DNA of 64,000 bases from Candidatus Amarobacter glycogenicus (lineage in GTDB: Bacteria; Chloroflexota; Dehalococcoidia; Tepidiformales; Tepidiformaceae), in the NCBI GenBank assembly GCA_016719395.1, contig JADJZF010000003.1, positions 186,001-250,000 of the forward strand, in the 5' to 3' direction. Shown here one piece after another: positions 8,745 to 18,603 of this stretch; positions within the stretch are counted from its first letter, which is position 1, and each line of letters opens with the position of its first letter. The position numbers were made by a program, and so were the translations under genes. Below the pieces are notes generated by a model, which saw nothing but the letters and a program-made list of their open reading frames with translations, did not search any database and was not told where the DNA came from.

Positions 8745-8818
8745 TCAGGCCAGTCATCGATCGCGGCCGTGCCGGGCCAACGGGGGGCGCCGGTACGGGT
8801 GGATGAGGAGTGCAGGCC

Positions 8819-11264
8819 ATGGCGGCACGCCCACGGACCCGGCCCCGGACTGCCCGCGCGGAACGTTCGCCGCGGAGCAAGAAGCGGAACCCGTCTGTCC
8901 TGAGCCGGTTGAACCGACCCGAAGTCTTCGCCACCTTCGCGGCGATTGTCGTAGTGGCAGCGCTGCTGTTCGTCCCTGATGTCCAGGAAGCGCTCGCCGA
9001 CGGGCGCACCTGGACGCTTCGTACGTTCGGGCTCGGGATCGTCGTCCTCCTCGGGTGGGTGTTGCTGGCGGCGGCTGCTGCGTGGCGCGGTTGGTACGAG
9101 CGCGGCGCATGGTTCGGGCGCAAGGCAAGCGGCATCGCGGCTTTGGGCGTGTTCGTGTGGGGGCTGCTGGCACTCAATTCGGCAGATTGGACCGCCGGCG
9201 GAGTGCGCTTCGCGGAAGTCAGCCTCGGCGGCACGCTCGGACAGCGGCTCATCGATGGGTTTCTAGGCAAGGTCGCGTGGCTGAGCGTGTTCGTGCTGGC
9301 GGCAGCGTTGCTCGCGCCCACGGCCACCCGCTGGGTCGCTACGAACGTCCCCTTACTGGATCGAAGAGAGCTGGCGGCGGCGGCAACCGCAGCGCGCGGC
9401 GGCGGCGGTCGCCAGGTGGCTGAGCTTCATCTTCCGCCGTCCGGGCGGCGCGGAAGAAGAAGTCGTGATCGGCGCGGGTGGGTTCGAACGCATCCAGCCG
9501 ATGCGGAGCGCAGCCATCGAAGGCACACCGGTCGTCTTCCGGCCATCCATCGACCCTGCGTCGCCCACATCACCGGTGGGCATCGGAGCGGCAGCGACGT
9601 TCGCCGCGGTAGACATCGAAGAAGCGACGCTTCTCGAAGACGCGCCGCCCGCTGTCACGGCCATGGCGGAAGACGAAGCGCCCGACGAGCCGCAGCAGCT
9701 AGGCCTCGAACTCGACGCGCATAAGGGGGGCTGGGCACTGCCCGCCCTGGAGATGCTGAATGCACCGATCCCGAGCGTTCACCGCAAGCACGACAATGCG
9801 GCGCGCGCTCAACTGATCGTCGATACGCTCGCCAGCTTCGGGGTCGATGCGACCGTCGTCGAGATCAACGAAGGACCGACGGTGACGCAGTTCGGGGTGG
9901 AACCTGGCTGGGAGGTGCGGAGCAAGGACGTTCTCCTGAAGGACGAACAGGGCAAGTCAATGCTCACACCGGACGGGCGGCCGCGCTCGGAACGGGTCGA
10001 AGTGTCGCGGACACGGGTGCGTGTGAACAGGATCACGGCGCTCCAGAACGACCTCGCCCTTGCCCTCGCGGCGCCGAGCCTGCGGATTGAAGCGCCGGTC
10101 CCCGGCCGGGCGATCGTGGGGATCGAAGTGCCGAACGACTCGGCTTCGCTCGTGGGCTTGCGCGCAGTTATGGAAACCCGAGAGTTCACCGAACTTGCCT
10201 CGAAGAGCAAACTCGCTATGGCACTCGGCAAGGGCGTCTCCGGGGTACCTGTGGTTGCGGACCTCGCGAAGATGCCCCACCTGCTGATCGCCGGGTCGAC
10301 GGGCTCCGGCAAGAGCGTCTGCATGAACGCGATCATCGCCGGCATCATGATGAACGCGACGCCGAGCCAGGTTCGATTCGTCATGGTCGACCCGAAACGC
10401 GTTGAGCTGATCGGCTACTCGGGGATTCCCCACATGGCCTTCAGCGAAGTCATCGTCGACATGGACAAGGTCGTCGGCGCACTCCAGGCAGTCGTCGGCG
10501 AAATGGATGCGCGCTACAAGAAGTTCGCAAGCGTGGCGGTCCGGAACCTCGAGGCGTACAACAAGCACCCGCGCGTCCTCACCAGGTTGCCGCAGTGGGT
10601 TGTCATCATCGATGAGCTCGCCGACCTGATGATGGCGGCGCCGTTCGAAGTCGAGAAGCTCATTTGCCGGCTCGCCCAACTCGCCCGGGCGACGGGCATC
10701 CACCTGATCGTGGCCACTCAGCGGCCGTCGGTCGATGTCGTAACCGGCCTGATCAAGGCCAACTTCCCGACGCGCATCGCGTTCGCGGTCACATCGCAAA
10801 CGGATTCCCGAACGATCCTCGACATGGGCGGCGCCGAGAAGTTGCTCGGCCGGGGCGACATGTTGTTCATGCCGACGGATGTCGCCAAGCCTATACGGAT
10901 CCAGGGTGTCTACGTGTCGGACGCCGAGGTGGAACGGCTTGTGGAGTTCTGGAAGGACGAACGGTTCAGCGAACTGGCGCCGGAGAATGCGGACGACCTC
11001 CTCGAAGCGGCGTTGGCCGAAGCGAACGGCGGCGACGCCGAGATCGAGGTCGACTTCGACGACCCGGTCGTCGACCGGGCGCGGGCACTGACGCTCCAGC
11101 ATCAGCGGATCTCCCCGTCTCTGTTCCAGCGGCGGCTCAAGGTTGGCTTCGTGAAGGCGAAGAAGATCATCCAGATCCTCGAGGAAGAGGGGTACGTCGG
11201 GCCGCAAGAGGAGGGGGAGTCACGCAAAGTTCTCCAGGGATCCGCGATAGATGACCTCGCTTGA
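8819..11264 (+). CDS. ftsK: DNA translocase FtsK/SpoIIIE, frameshifted in the linker
   Basis: FtsK anchors at the division site and pumps chromosomal DNA. The first part (start ATG 8819, GAGGAG at 8805-8810) is a basic N-terminus and about four membrane segments up to about 9380. The second part, in another frame, holds the motor: Walker A GSTGSGKSVCMN, Walker B VVIIDELADLMM, and the C-terminal gamma winged helix (SPSLFQRRLKVGFVKAKKI). The frame changes between about 9378 and 9412 inside a GCGGCGGCGG repeat. One extra base would explain it and gives 815 codons. An independent motor starting at GTG 9465 is the alternative. The gene is normally essential, so a base-calling error is likeliest. 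Confidence 0.87.
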
Positions 11265-13074
11265 TACACTGAAGGGCATGAGAAACCTGAAGACCCTGCT
11301 TGGCCGCGGCGAAGCGCCGGACGATGAAGCGCCCGGGAGCCGTCCGCACGAGCAGTGCCTTTCGTGCAGTGCCGACCTTGAGGGATCAAAGTCCTACGAA
11401 CGGTTCCGTGTCTGCCATTCGTGCGGGTTTCACTTCCACCTGACGGCACGCGAGCGCCTGGCCACGCTGCTCGACCTCGGAAGCTTCCACGAAGACGACC
11501 GGGGGGTGACGAACATCGACCCGCTCTCGTTCCGCGACAAACAGTCCTACCGCTCCCGCGTAATCAACGCCCAACGGCGGACAGGGCTGACCGAGTCCGC
11601 GCTCACGGGGACGGGCAGCATCTACGGGCGCGATCTGGTCGCGGCCGTGATCGATTTCTCATTCCTCGGCGGCTCCATCGGCGTTGCGGCGGGCGAGCGG
11701 TTGGCCCGCGCTTTCGAAAAGGCAACTTCCCGCCGGGTGCCGGTCGTGCTCATCTGTTCTACCGCGGGCACGCGAATGCAGGAGGGCTTGCTGGCGCTGA
11801 TGCAGGCGCCGCGCATCGCCGCAGCCGTGCGCCGGCACGACCGCGCAGGGCTCCCGTATGTGGCGGTCCTCACCGACCCGACGACGGGCTCGGCGTACAC
11901 CGGCTTCGTAAATCTCGCCGATGTCCTCCTGAGCGAGCCCAACGCCCTGGTCGGCTACGCCGCGTTGCGGGCCCTCCAGGAAGCCGCTGGAGCGGACTTA
12001 CCCGAAGGCGCCCACACCTCTGAAGCCCACCTGAAGCGCGGCCTCATCGATGCGGTGGTCCCTCGCCCGCAATTGCGGGATTCCATCGCCCAGTTGCTCG
12101 ACTTGCTGACGAATGACTACCGGCTCACCGCGCAGAAGGAACAGCGCGAGGGCCACTCGTATCACACCCCTCGAACCGCCTGGCAACAGGTGCAGATCTC
12201 GCGCCACGAAGATCGTCCCAACGCGACCGACTTGATAGCTCGCATGTCGACCTCGTTCGTTGCGTTGCGCGGCGATCGGAGCGGCGAGGATGACCCTCTC
12301 GTGCAGACGGGTGTGGGCTCGCTCGCGGGTGAGGCCGTGCTCTTCGTCGGGCAGGTGCGCCCCCACGGGCAGCGGGCGCACATCTCCACGGCCGGGTTCC
12401 GGAAGGCACGCCGCGCGATGATGCTCGCCAGAAAGTTCGATCTGCCAGTGGTGACACTGATCGACACCGACGGGGCCGACCCCTCGCTCGCGAACGAGGA
12501 GGCAGGGCTGGGCTTTGCCGTGGCGCAGTGCATGACGTCGATGCTCGAACTGCCGGTGCCAACCGTCGCGGTGATCACCGGCGAGGCGAATTCGGAGGGC
12601 GCCATGGGGATGGCCGTGGCCGACCGGGTGCTCATGCTCGACAACGCGGTATACGAAGTGATCCGGCCGGAGGATGCGGCAACGATCCTCTACGGCGGGG
12701 AGAGTTCGGCCGGCGAAGCAGCCGAACGGCTCCGGCTCACTTCGCACGATTGCCTGCGGTTGGGGATCATCGACCATACGGTGCCAGAACCCGGGGACGG
12801 CGCCCACACCGACCACGCCGAAGCGGCGGTGCTTCTCCGGCGCGCCATACTCCGCGAGCTTTCGCGGGTACAGCGGACGCGGGCGAAGCGGCGGGTGGAG
12901 CAGCGCTACGCGCGCTACCGCGAGATTGGGTCCACGCGGAGCTGGATCCGCGGCCGCCTGGAACGGCAACTGGCGCACTTCACCGACCGGATGAGCGGCG
13001 CGGCAGGCCGGCTCCGAGACCGCTCCACGCCGCGGCGGCGGTACGACTTCGGGGACGACGACATCCCGGTCTGA
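11251..13074 (+). CDS. accDA: Fused acetyl-CoA carboxylase carboxyltransferase AccD-AccA
   Basis: A 607-residue single-chain carboxyltransferase that transfers CO2 from carboxybiotin to acetyl-CoA, making malonyl-CoA for FabD. Residues 36-58 form the AccD zinc ribbon (CLSC and CHSC). The beta crotonase-like domain follows (STAGTRMQEGLLALMQ, GFVNLADVLLSEP), and from about residue 290 the AccA half (ARKFDLPVVTLIDTDGADP, GEANSEGAMGMAVADRVLM, SPDA-type region replaced by RPEDAATILY). AccD and AccA are usually separate in bacteria. The ATG at 11251 overlaps the ftsK end; ATG 11278 is an alternative start. Biotin carboxylase and BCCP are not in the window. Confidence 0.9.
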   Translation: MTSLDTLKGMRNLKTLLGRGEAPDDEAPGSRPHEQCLSCSADLEGSKSYERFRVCHSCGFHFHLTARERLATLLDLGSFHEDDRGVTNIDPLSFRDKQSYRSRVINAQRRTGLTESALTGTGSIYGRDLVAAVIDFSFLGGSIGVAAGERLARAFEKATSRRVPVVLICSTAGTRMQEGLLALMQAPRIAAAVRRHDRAGLPYVAVLTDPTTGSAYTGFVNLADVLLSEPNALVGYAALRALQEAAGADLPEGAHTSEAHLKRGLIDAVVPRPQLRDSIAQLLDLLTNDYRLTAQKEQREGHSYHTPRTAWQQVQISRHEDRPNATDLIARMSTSFVALRGDRSGEDDPLVQTGVGSLAGEAVLFVGQVRPHGQRAHISTAGFRKARRAMMLARKFDLPVVTLIDTDGADPSLANEEAGLGFAVAQCMTSMLELPVPTVAVITGEANSEGAMGMAVADRVLMLDNAVYEVIRPEDAATILYGGESSAGEAAERLRLTSHDCLRLGIIDHTVPEPGDGAHTDHAEAAVLLRRAILRELSRVQRTRAKRRVEQRYARYREIGSTRSWIRGRLERQLAHFTDRMSGAAGRLRDRSTPRRRYDFGDDDIPV

Positions 13075-13085
13075 GTATCCGTGCA

Positions 13086-13111
13086 CCCGCCGGTGGACGG
13101 TGTCCGGCGGG
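13086..13111. terminator. Stem-loop after accDA
   Basis: CCCGCCGG (13086-13093) and CCGGCGGG (13104-13111) form a perfect 8-bp stem with a 10-base loop, 12 bases after the accDA stop. There is no U-tract, so termination is only possible, not certain. Confidence 0.4.
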
Positions 13112-13151
13112 CGGGGCATATTCCCCCTAGCCGCCACTCCAGGAGCGCCAT

Positions 13152-13982
13152 CTGGAATTCCAGGACCTCCTTCTCATCCTGCTCGGTTTTGCCGTAGGCA
13201 CATTCGGCACGCTCGTCGGGGCCGGCGGCGGCTTCATCCTCGTGCCGGTGTTGCTCTTCCTCTATCCGGACAAGGACCCGGAGAAGATCACGGCCATCTC
13301 CTTGTTCGTGGTGTGGGCGAACGCTACGTCAGGCTCGTTCGCCTACGGCTACCATCGGCGGATCGACTTCCGGAGCGGCCTCTGGTTCGCCCTGGCGACG
13401 CTCCCGGGCGCGATAGCGGGGGCCATCGTCGTCGGATTCATCCCGCGGCGGACGTTCGACGGCATCTTCGCGGCAGTCCTGACGGGGATTGGGCTCTATT
13501 TGCTCCTTCGGCACAACTCCAACGCCATCCACCCTCCGGCCACAGGCTGGAGCGTGGTCCGCCGGCGAATCACCGACCGTTCGGGGAACAACTACTTCTA
13601 CTCGTTCCAAATGTGGAAGGGCATCGCGACAAGCAGCATCATCGGCTTCGTGAGCAGCCTGCTGGGGATCGGCGGTGGCGTCATGCATGTGCCGGTAATG
13701 GCGACGGTGTTGCACTTCCCGGTCCACATTGCCGCCGCGACCTCCCAATTCGTGCTGGCGTTTATGGCGCTCGAAGGCACTGCGGTGCACGTCTCGACAG
13801 GAGCGCTGAGCTGGGACCGGTCGCTCGGGCAGGCCGGATTGCTGGCAGTCGGCGCCGTCTTCGGCGCCCAGAGCGGCGCTTGGCTCTCGCGCCGGCTCCA
13901 TGGCGGTTACATCATCCGGGCGCTTGCCGTGGCGCTCGTCATCGTCGGTTTCCGGTTGGCGCTCAAAGCGATCCAGGGGTGA
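13152..13982 (+). CDS. TauE/SafE family permease with apparent CTG start
   Basis: A second TauE/SafE-type membrane protein (276 residues) with the two glycine-rich half-repeats GTLVGAGGGFILVP and GFVSSLLGIGGGVMHVP. Conserved membrane sequence begins well before the first ATG/GTG of the frame (GTG at 13242), and a TAG at 13128 limits the frame upstream. The only sensible start is CTG at 13152, with AGGAG at 13141-13145 ideally placed 6 bases before it. Starting at 13242 would delete the first helix. CTG starts are rare, so a sequence error is also possible. Its end overlaps the convergent peptidase gene by 20 bases. Substrate unknown. Confidence 0.83.
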   Translation: MEFQDLLLILLGFAVGTFGTLVGAGGGFILVPVLLFLYPDKDPEKITAISLFVVWANATSGSFAYGYHRRIDFRSGLWFALATLPGAIAGAIVVGFIPRRTFDGIFAAVLTGIGLYLLLRHNSNAIHPPATGWSVVRRRITDRSGNNYFYSFQMWKGIATSSIIGFVSSLLGIGGGVMHVPVMATVLHFPVHIAAATSQFVLAFMALEGTAVHVSTGALSWDRSLGQAGLLAVGAVFGAQSGAWLSRRLHGGYIIRALAVALVIVGFRLALKAIQG

Positions 13983-16248
13983 TGCGAGCAGGGTCAGGGC
14001 GTGTTTTCCCAGTCGCGCCAGCTGGAGCGGCGCTCCCCGCTTCCTCGAGATGGTGGCCCTGACCTGCCTTGCGAGTGACAACCGTCGGCTCGGAGAGCCT
14101 GCGGAGGACGAACCAGACAAGGAACGTGAGCATGCACATGATCCCGGCGCCCATTGCGAGGCGTTGGATCCCGCGCTGCGTGGCCCCGTCCCACGAGTCA
14201 TAGGCGCCGCGAGAGAGTTCCAGCGCTTTCGTCCCGTCGCCAGCCGCGTAAGCCGCTTCCGCCTTCGCGAGGTCACCCGCGGGGTTGGTGAAGAACATCC
14301 CAATGCGACCGAAGAAGTTCGGGCTGAACGACTGCTGTTTTTCCCTGGCAATCGCGATCATCTTCCCCGCCGCGACTTCGTTGTAGGCAGCCGTGAGGCC
14401 CCCTGCCGCTGCCGCTTTCGCCCCGGCGTAGTCGCCGGCCGAGTACTTCTCGCGGGCCTCAGCCAGCTTCTGTCTGGCGACGGAGTCATCCGCAGCCGAT
14501 TCAAGGTCCTTCGTGGCGGAGAGGATGGCGAGGATCGCCTGGCGCTGCTCTTCAACGACGATCGCGGTATCGGCCACCCGCTTCTTTCCCCACGACTGGG
14601 AAACACCGTCCGGCGTGCCCAGGCCCGCTTCGGTACTCAGCGCGAGGACTTCGGCGTAGGAATCGAGCACCTTGTTCGCCTTTGCGACCTGGCCCGCAAC
14701 CGGGTCGAACACCCAGGCGAGGAGATTGTCATAGATGTCGGATGGCATGCCCGAGAGGCCCAGCGAGGTGCCACGCGCCTGGAGCGCCTTCACGAGGTCG
14801 TGCGCGGCACGGCGGTCGGCGAGCAGGCTCTTCGAAGTAACCGGGTTGTAGACCCACTCGACGAAGAGGGAATCGAGGTTGTTTCCGCTGACCCACTCGC
14901 CCTGGTCCATGAACCAGCCCGCGTCGAGCGGGAGGAGCGACTGTTCATCGTCCATCCGGCCAAGTAGCGCGGTCATGTTCGCCCGGCCACCAATGGCGGT
15001 CTCGTAGGCGAACCAGAACGCTCCCGCCTTGCCATACCAGAACTCGGAATCGTAGATGTCCGAGCCGTGATACCACATGGAAAGAGGCTCGTTCTTGTAG
15101 GGCCGCGTCGACCAGTCGGTCTCGACGGGACGCACACCGAGGTCGCTGGCGATGGCCTTTGTGCCGTATTCGGCCAGGCCCTCCCAGAGCCACTTGGTCT
15201 CGAGATTGAATCCCGCCCAAGAGTGGGCGAGTTCGTGGATGGTGACCTCTTCATCGAAGCCAGTGTCCGTCGCGAGAAGGACCTCGCCGATGGTGGGGAA
15301 TGCGACGCCCGCCGCGCCGGCACGTTCAATGTGGTGGGACTGCCGCATCACGAGTGTCTTGTTGGGGTACGGCCAGCCAAAGACGGTTTCGAGCATAGGA
15401 AACGCCTTCTGAGCGATCGCCCACTGCTTGTCTGCCCAGGCCTGGTCCCGCTTGAAGTACTTCAGCGCCAGGTGCACCGTTCGCCCGTCGGGCATCACCA
15501 CGTCTCCTTCGAGCTTTGCGGACTTCGAGAAGTCGGTGACGGACTGGACGTACGCCGAAAAGACGCGGATGTCGGTCCGCTGGCGGCACTTGTCGTCCAT
15601 GGCGGCACAGCGCCTGATAACGTCCGGATCGTCGGCATTGAGCCCGATGCCCGTGACCTCGCCGCACACCCGGCCCTCGAATCCGCCCGCCTACGCATCG
15701 CCCGGCTGACTCGAAGCGAGAAGGCAGCCGGGATCGAAGTAGTTATCGCCGGCCTTGGGGACGTCGACGAGGACGAACGAGCCCGGGCCCTGACCGATGA
15801 AGGCCGTCTCGATAAGGCCGGCTTCGAGCGTCATGATCTTGCCGCCGGTGCGCGGGGCAACGTCGTAAGTGGCATCGAGGACGATGCGGGTGTTGGTCTT
15901 CAGCGGACGCGGTAGCGTCGCGACGGCCGCCCCGGCCAGGCCTGCGGCCTCGTTGCCGGGCGTGACTTTCGTCTCAAGGACCTCGTCACCGGCTTTGACA
16001 ACAACGTTCTCGGCGCCGGGCATGAGGTAAACGGGGAGCGTCGGGAGATCCTTCCCGATGGCGTTTTGATACTCGGCATGAACAGAAACGGTGATGCGGC
16101 CGGCGTCTGTGTTGAGGCGGTAGTAAGACTCTGATGCGACGTTGTAGGGCACTGTCTGAGCCAGGGCCGGAGCCGGGCTTTCCATGCCAACAAGGGAGAG
16201 CAGCGAAAACGCAAATACGGCGACCAGGGCCAGGCGACGGATCCTCAT
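13963..16248 (-). CDS. Exported membrane-anchored gluzincin metallopeptidase, interrupted by in-frame TAG
   Basis: The product starts at ATG 16248 with a signal peptide (RRLALVAVFAFSLLSLVGM, then PAPALA). It continues through a beta-rich domain and reaches TAG at 15691-15693. The same frame continues without loss into a zinc peptidase domain with HELAHSWAGF and WLWEGLAEY, an M1-like signature with a shorter spacer. Then come an Ala/Glu-rich helical repeat region and a membrane segment near the C-terminus (MCMLTFLVWFVL) with a cytoplasmic tail. Total 761 codons. It probably trims proteins or peptides outside the membrane. The TAG may be a mutation, a base error, or leave two pieces; a restart at GTG 15669 would give the peptidase part without a signal. 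Confidence 0.75.
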
Positions 16249-16336
16249 GGTACGAACTTCGGCAGGAACGGTGGACGCGCGCAGATCACCTCGGTGACCG
16301 CGGTGACGAACAGGGAACAGCCCAAGAAAGCGCAGG

Positions 16337-16540
16337 TTAGACCGGGGGATCGTCGGGCTTATCTCGACCGAGGAGGGCGCGAGTGACGGGGAAGGCGAGG
16401 AGCCACGCGGCGGCGGCAACGACGCCGAAGACCATCATTTCGCGGTCGCCTGTCGCGCCGCCCCAAACGAGGAGCACGACCGCGGCTGCCGCAAGCAACC
16501 AGGGGGCCATCCGCCCAAGAGGAAGCACCGGGCGGTGCAT
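16337..16540 (-). CDS. Small membrane protein of unknown function
   Basis: A 67-residue protein with two hydrophobic segments (WLLAAAAVVLLVWGG and VFGVVAAAAWLLAFPV) and a charged tail ending DKPDDPPV. The ATG at 16540 overlaps the thyX stop by four bases (ATGA), which strongly supports translation. I do not recognise a family. Confidence 0.65.
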   Translation of the reverse strand: MHRPVLPLGRMAPWLLAAAAVVLLVWGGATGDREMMVFGVVAAAAWLLAFPVTRALLGRDKPDDPPV

Positions 16541-17367
16541 CAGTCTCCCAGGACGACGAGGTCTTTTTCCTCGATGACGTCCCAGTCCTGCTCGCGGAGC
16601 GGCTGTGTTTCGCCCTTGCGGTATGCCTCGTAGATACGGAAGAGGACTTCCTTGTGAGGGCGCACCCTGCCGATGGGGCAGGCGGCCCAGTCCTTCTCCG
16701 ATTCGTCGCAGTAACCGAGGCGGTGTTCTCCGCACTTTGGCTGAAGGTAGCGCCCGAGTTCCGGGGTCACCTTCATCACCTCGGACCGCATGAGCGCCGC
16801 GACCTTTCGGAACTCCCACTGGGCACGCGTGCAGAGGCGCAGGTCACAGATATGGAGAAGGCTCTGGAAGTTCACGGTGATCTTGAAGTTGGTGTTCGTG
16901 GCGTTCGGCAGAAGGAAACGGGCGTCCTCAGCGGGTATCCCGGCAGCGACCATCTCCTCATAGAGTTCGCCGACGCGATCGAACAGCTCGTCCATCCTGT
17001 CCTGCATGCCGGCTTTGCGGACCGTCTCCGGCACGGTGTAGGGGAACTCGCCTTCCTTGTACGTCACGTATCGCTGGCTCTGTTGCTCGAACGAAATGCC
17101 CACGCGATGGCGGACGAACTGGTGGCTGAAAGCCCGGGAGACGCCCGAGATCCCGAACTCGTAGGAAACCTGTTCCAGAGGGCTGGCATGCCCCGTCTTC
17201 AGCCGTTCCTCGATGAATTGCGTCATCTCTTCGCGGGTGATGCGGTCATCGCCGATGCGTTTGGCGACCTGCTGGGGAGTGAGCTGGCTGTAGCACGTGC
17301 GGTAAGCCATATAGAGCGACCGCAGCGGGTCATCTGAATGCGAAAGGAGGGTGACCTGAATTGCCAT
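16540..17367 (-). CDS. thyX: Flavin-dependent thymidylate synthase ThyX
   Basis: ThyX makes dTMP from dUMP with methylene-tetrahydrofolate, FAD and NADPH, replacing ThyA. The 275-residue product has the ThyX signature RHRVGISFEQQSQRY (RHR-x7-S type) and downstream conserved segments LPNATNTNFKITVN and LCTRAQWEFRKVA. Start at ATG 17367 (AIQVTLLSH) matches the family; the frame is open to an ATG at 17421. It is followed without gap by the small membrane protein gene. No thyA is visible in the window. Confidence 0.93.
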   Translation of the reverse strand: MAIQVTLLSHSDDPLRSLYMAYRTCYSQLTPQQVAKRIGDDRITREEMTQFIEERLKTGHASPLEQVSYEFGISGVSRAFSHQFVRHRVGISFEQQSQRYVTYKEGEFPYTVPETVRKAGMQDRMDELFDRVGELYEEMVAAGIPAEDARFLLPNATNTNFKITVNFQSLLHICDLRLCTRAQWEFRKVAALMRSEVMKVTPELGRYLQPKCGEHRLGYCDESEKDWAACPIGRVRPHKEVLFRIYEAYRKGETQPLREQDWDVIEEKDLVVLGD

Positions 17368-17483
17368 GACGTCGCCAGCCAGCGGAAAACTCGCGGTACG
17401 CGGACTGATATTGTGCCACAAAGAACTGCTCAGGTGACTGAGCGGTATGCGATCTGAACCTCGTCACTCGCGCTATGTCGGGT

Positions 17484-17993
17484 TCAGGTGGCAACGGCCG
17501 ATTCGCAGGCGTGGCAGAGAGCATCGAGAGCCGGGAAGAACGCCATCCCTTTCGGCGAGAGTTCGTAGGCGGGCGCCGGCGGATAACCGCTCTCGACCGT
17601 CCGCTCGACCAGGCCGGCCGCCTCCAGGTCCTTGAGGGCCATCGCGAGTGCCCGGGCGGTAATGCCCGGAAGTGCTGCCCTGGCTTCACCGTAACGGCGC
17701 GCTCCGCGGCCCAGGGCGACGGCAACGAGCATCGGCCACTTCTTGAGCGCGATGGCGAAGACGTCGGTGTTCGCGATGAGCTCGACGAGTGGGACGCATT
17801 CCGCGCCGACCTTCTCGCCGAGCGGAGTCAGCACGTACAGAGTCTTCCTCCCGGGGTGCTGGCGTGCGACGACTCCGCTGGCTTCAAGCTTCGAAAGCGT
17901 GTCCGTCAGGGTATCGCGGCTGGCAGAGAGCCGACCCGCCAGCTCGGAAAACGGTTGGCAGCCCGAGCCGTACAGGAGAGCGACGATTGGCAC
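17484..17993 (-). CDS. Tandem HxlR-type winged-helix regulator, start uncertain
   Basis: The protein has two copies of an HxlR-like winged helix: one at the start (FSELAGRLSASRDTLTDTL ... LEASGVVAR) and a second from about residue 83 (ALKKWPMLVAVAL ... ITARALAMALKDLEAAGLVER). HxlR proteins normally bind DNA as dimers of one domain, so a tandem copy could act as an internal dimer. Family similarity (RLFHHRWSVPIVALLY) extends about 20 codons upstream of the GTG at 17993, up to a TAG, without any ATG/GTG/TTG, so the true start is rare or the sequence has an error. It is divergent from the VOC gene and probably controls it. Confidence 0.75.
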   Translation of the reverse strand: MPIVALLYGSGCQPFSELAGRLSASRDTLTDTLSKLEASGVVARQHPGRKTLYVLTPLGEKVGAECVPLVELIANTDVFAIALKKWPMLVAVALGRGARRYGEARAALPGITARALAMALKDLEAAGLVERTVESGYPPAPAYELSPKGMAFFPALDALCHACESAVAT

Positions 17994-18049
17994 CGACCAG
18001 CGGTGGTGAAACAGGCGGATGGCGGGCTCGAGCGAGATGAGAGTGCCTC

Positions 18050-18085
18050 TTGACTACTTAGTAGACTTACTATACTTTCTATACA
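18050..18085 (+). promoter_or_regulatory. Divergent promoter/operator between the HxlR-type regulator and the VOC gene
   Basis: An AT-rich island in a GC-rich genome. TTGACT (18050-18055) and TATACT (18071-18076) resemble -35/-10 boxes with a 15-base spacer. A perfect palindrome CTACT-T-AGTAG (18054-18064) overlaps the -35, followed by TTACTATAC. The overlap suggests repression by the adjacent regulator. Confidence 0.5.
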
Positions 18086-18154
18086 ACCTCAGGGCGTCGG
18101 CGGAACTGTAGCCGCCCGGAGCGACCAGGGGCATCAAAACATAGAGGTGGCCCC

Positions 18155-18529
18155 GTGCCAACATTCAAACCCGAGCTGACTATTGCCGTCCAGGTCTCCG
18201 ATTGGCTGGCGGCGCGCGACTGGTACCGGGATGTCCTCGGCCTTGAAGAGACCTTCGTGGTGGAAGAGGGTGGCTGGGCCGAGTTCGCCGGGCCGCTCGG
18301 CGTGGTCATCGGCCTGAGTGCCCTGGACGGCCAGGCCCACCCGGGCGTGGGCGGGACGACGATCACATTCGGCGTGAGCGACATCGAGGCGGCTCGCGCC
18401 GAACTCGAGGCCAACCGCGTGCAGTTCACCGGCCCGACCACCGAGTTGCCAGGCATGGTGAAGCTCGCAACCTTTAGGGACCCCGACGGGAATGAGATGA
18501 TGCTCGCAGAAAACCTCATGCAGCCGTAG
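18155..18529 (+). CDS. VOC family (glyoxalase/bleomycin resistance-like) protein
   Basis: A 124-residue single-domain vicinal oxygen chelate protein: FKPELTIAVQVSDWLAARDW, WYRDVLGLEE, and a C-terminal FRDPDGNEMMLAEN. Such proteins act as metal-dependent dioxygenases, isomerases or ligand-binding proteins; the C-terminal Glu of the metal site is present but a clear N-terminal His ligand is not, so binding rather than catalysis is possible. Expression is probably controlled by the divergent HxlR-type protein. Confidence 0.85.
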   Translation: MPTFKPELTIAVQVSDWLAARDWYRDVLGLEETFVVEEGGWAEFAGPLGVVIGLSALDGQAHPGVGGTTITFGVSDIEAARAELEANRVQFTGPTTELPGMVKLATFRDPDGNEMMLAENLMQP

Positions 18530-18603
18530 GTCCGGCGACGGCAGAGAGAAGAGCCCGCAGTGGACAGCCGGGGTTCGACCTCTCCGTTCATTCGAAGCGC
18601 CTC

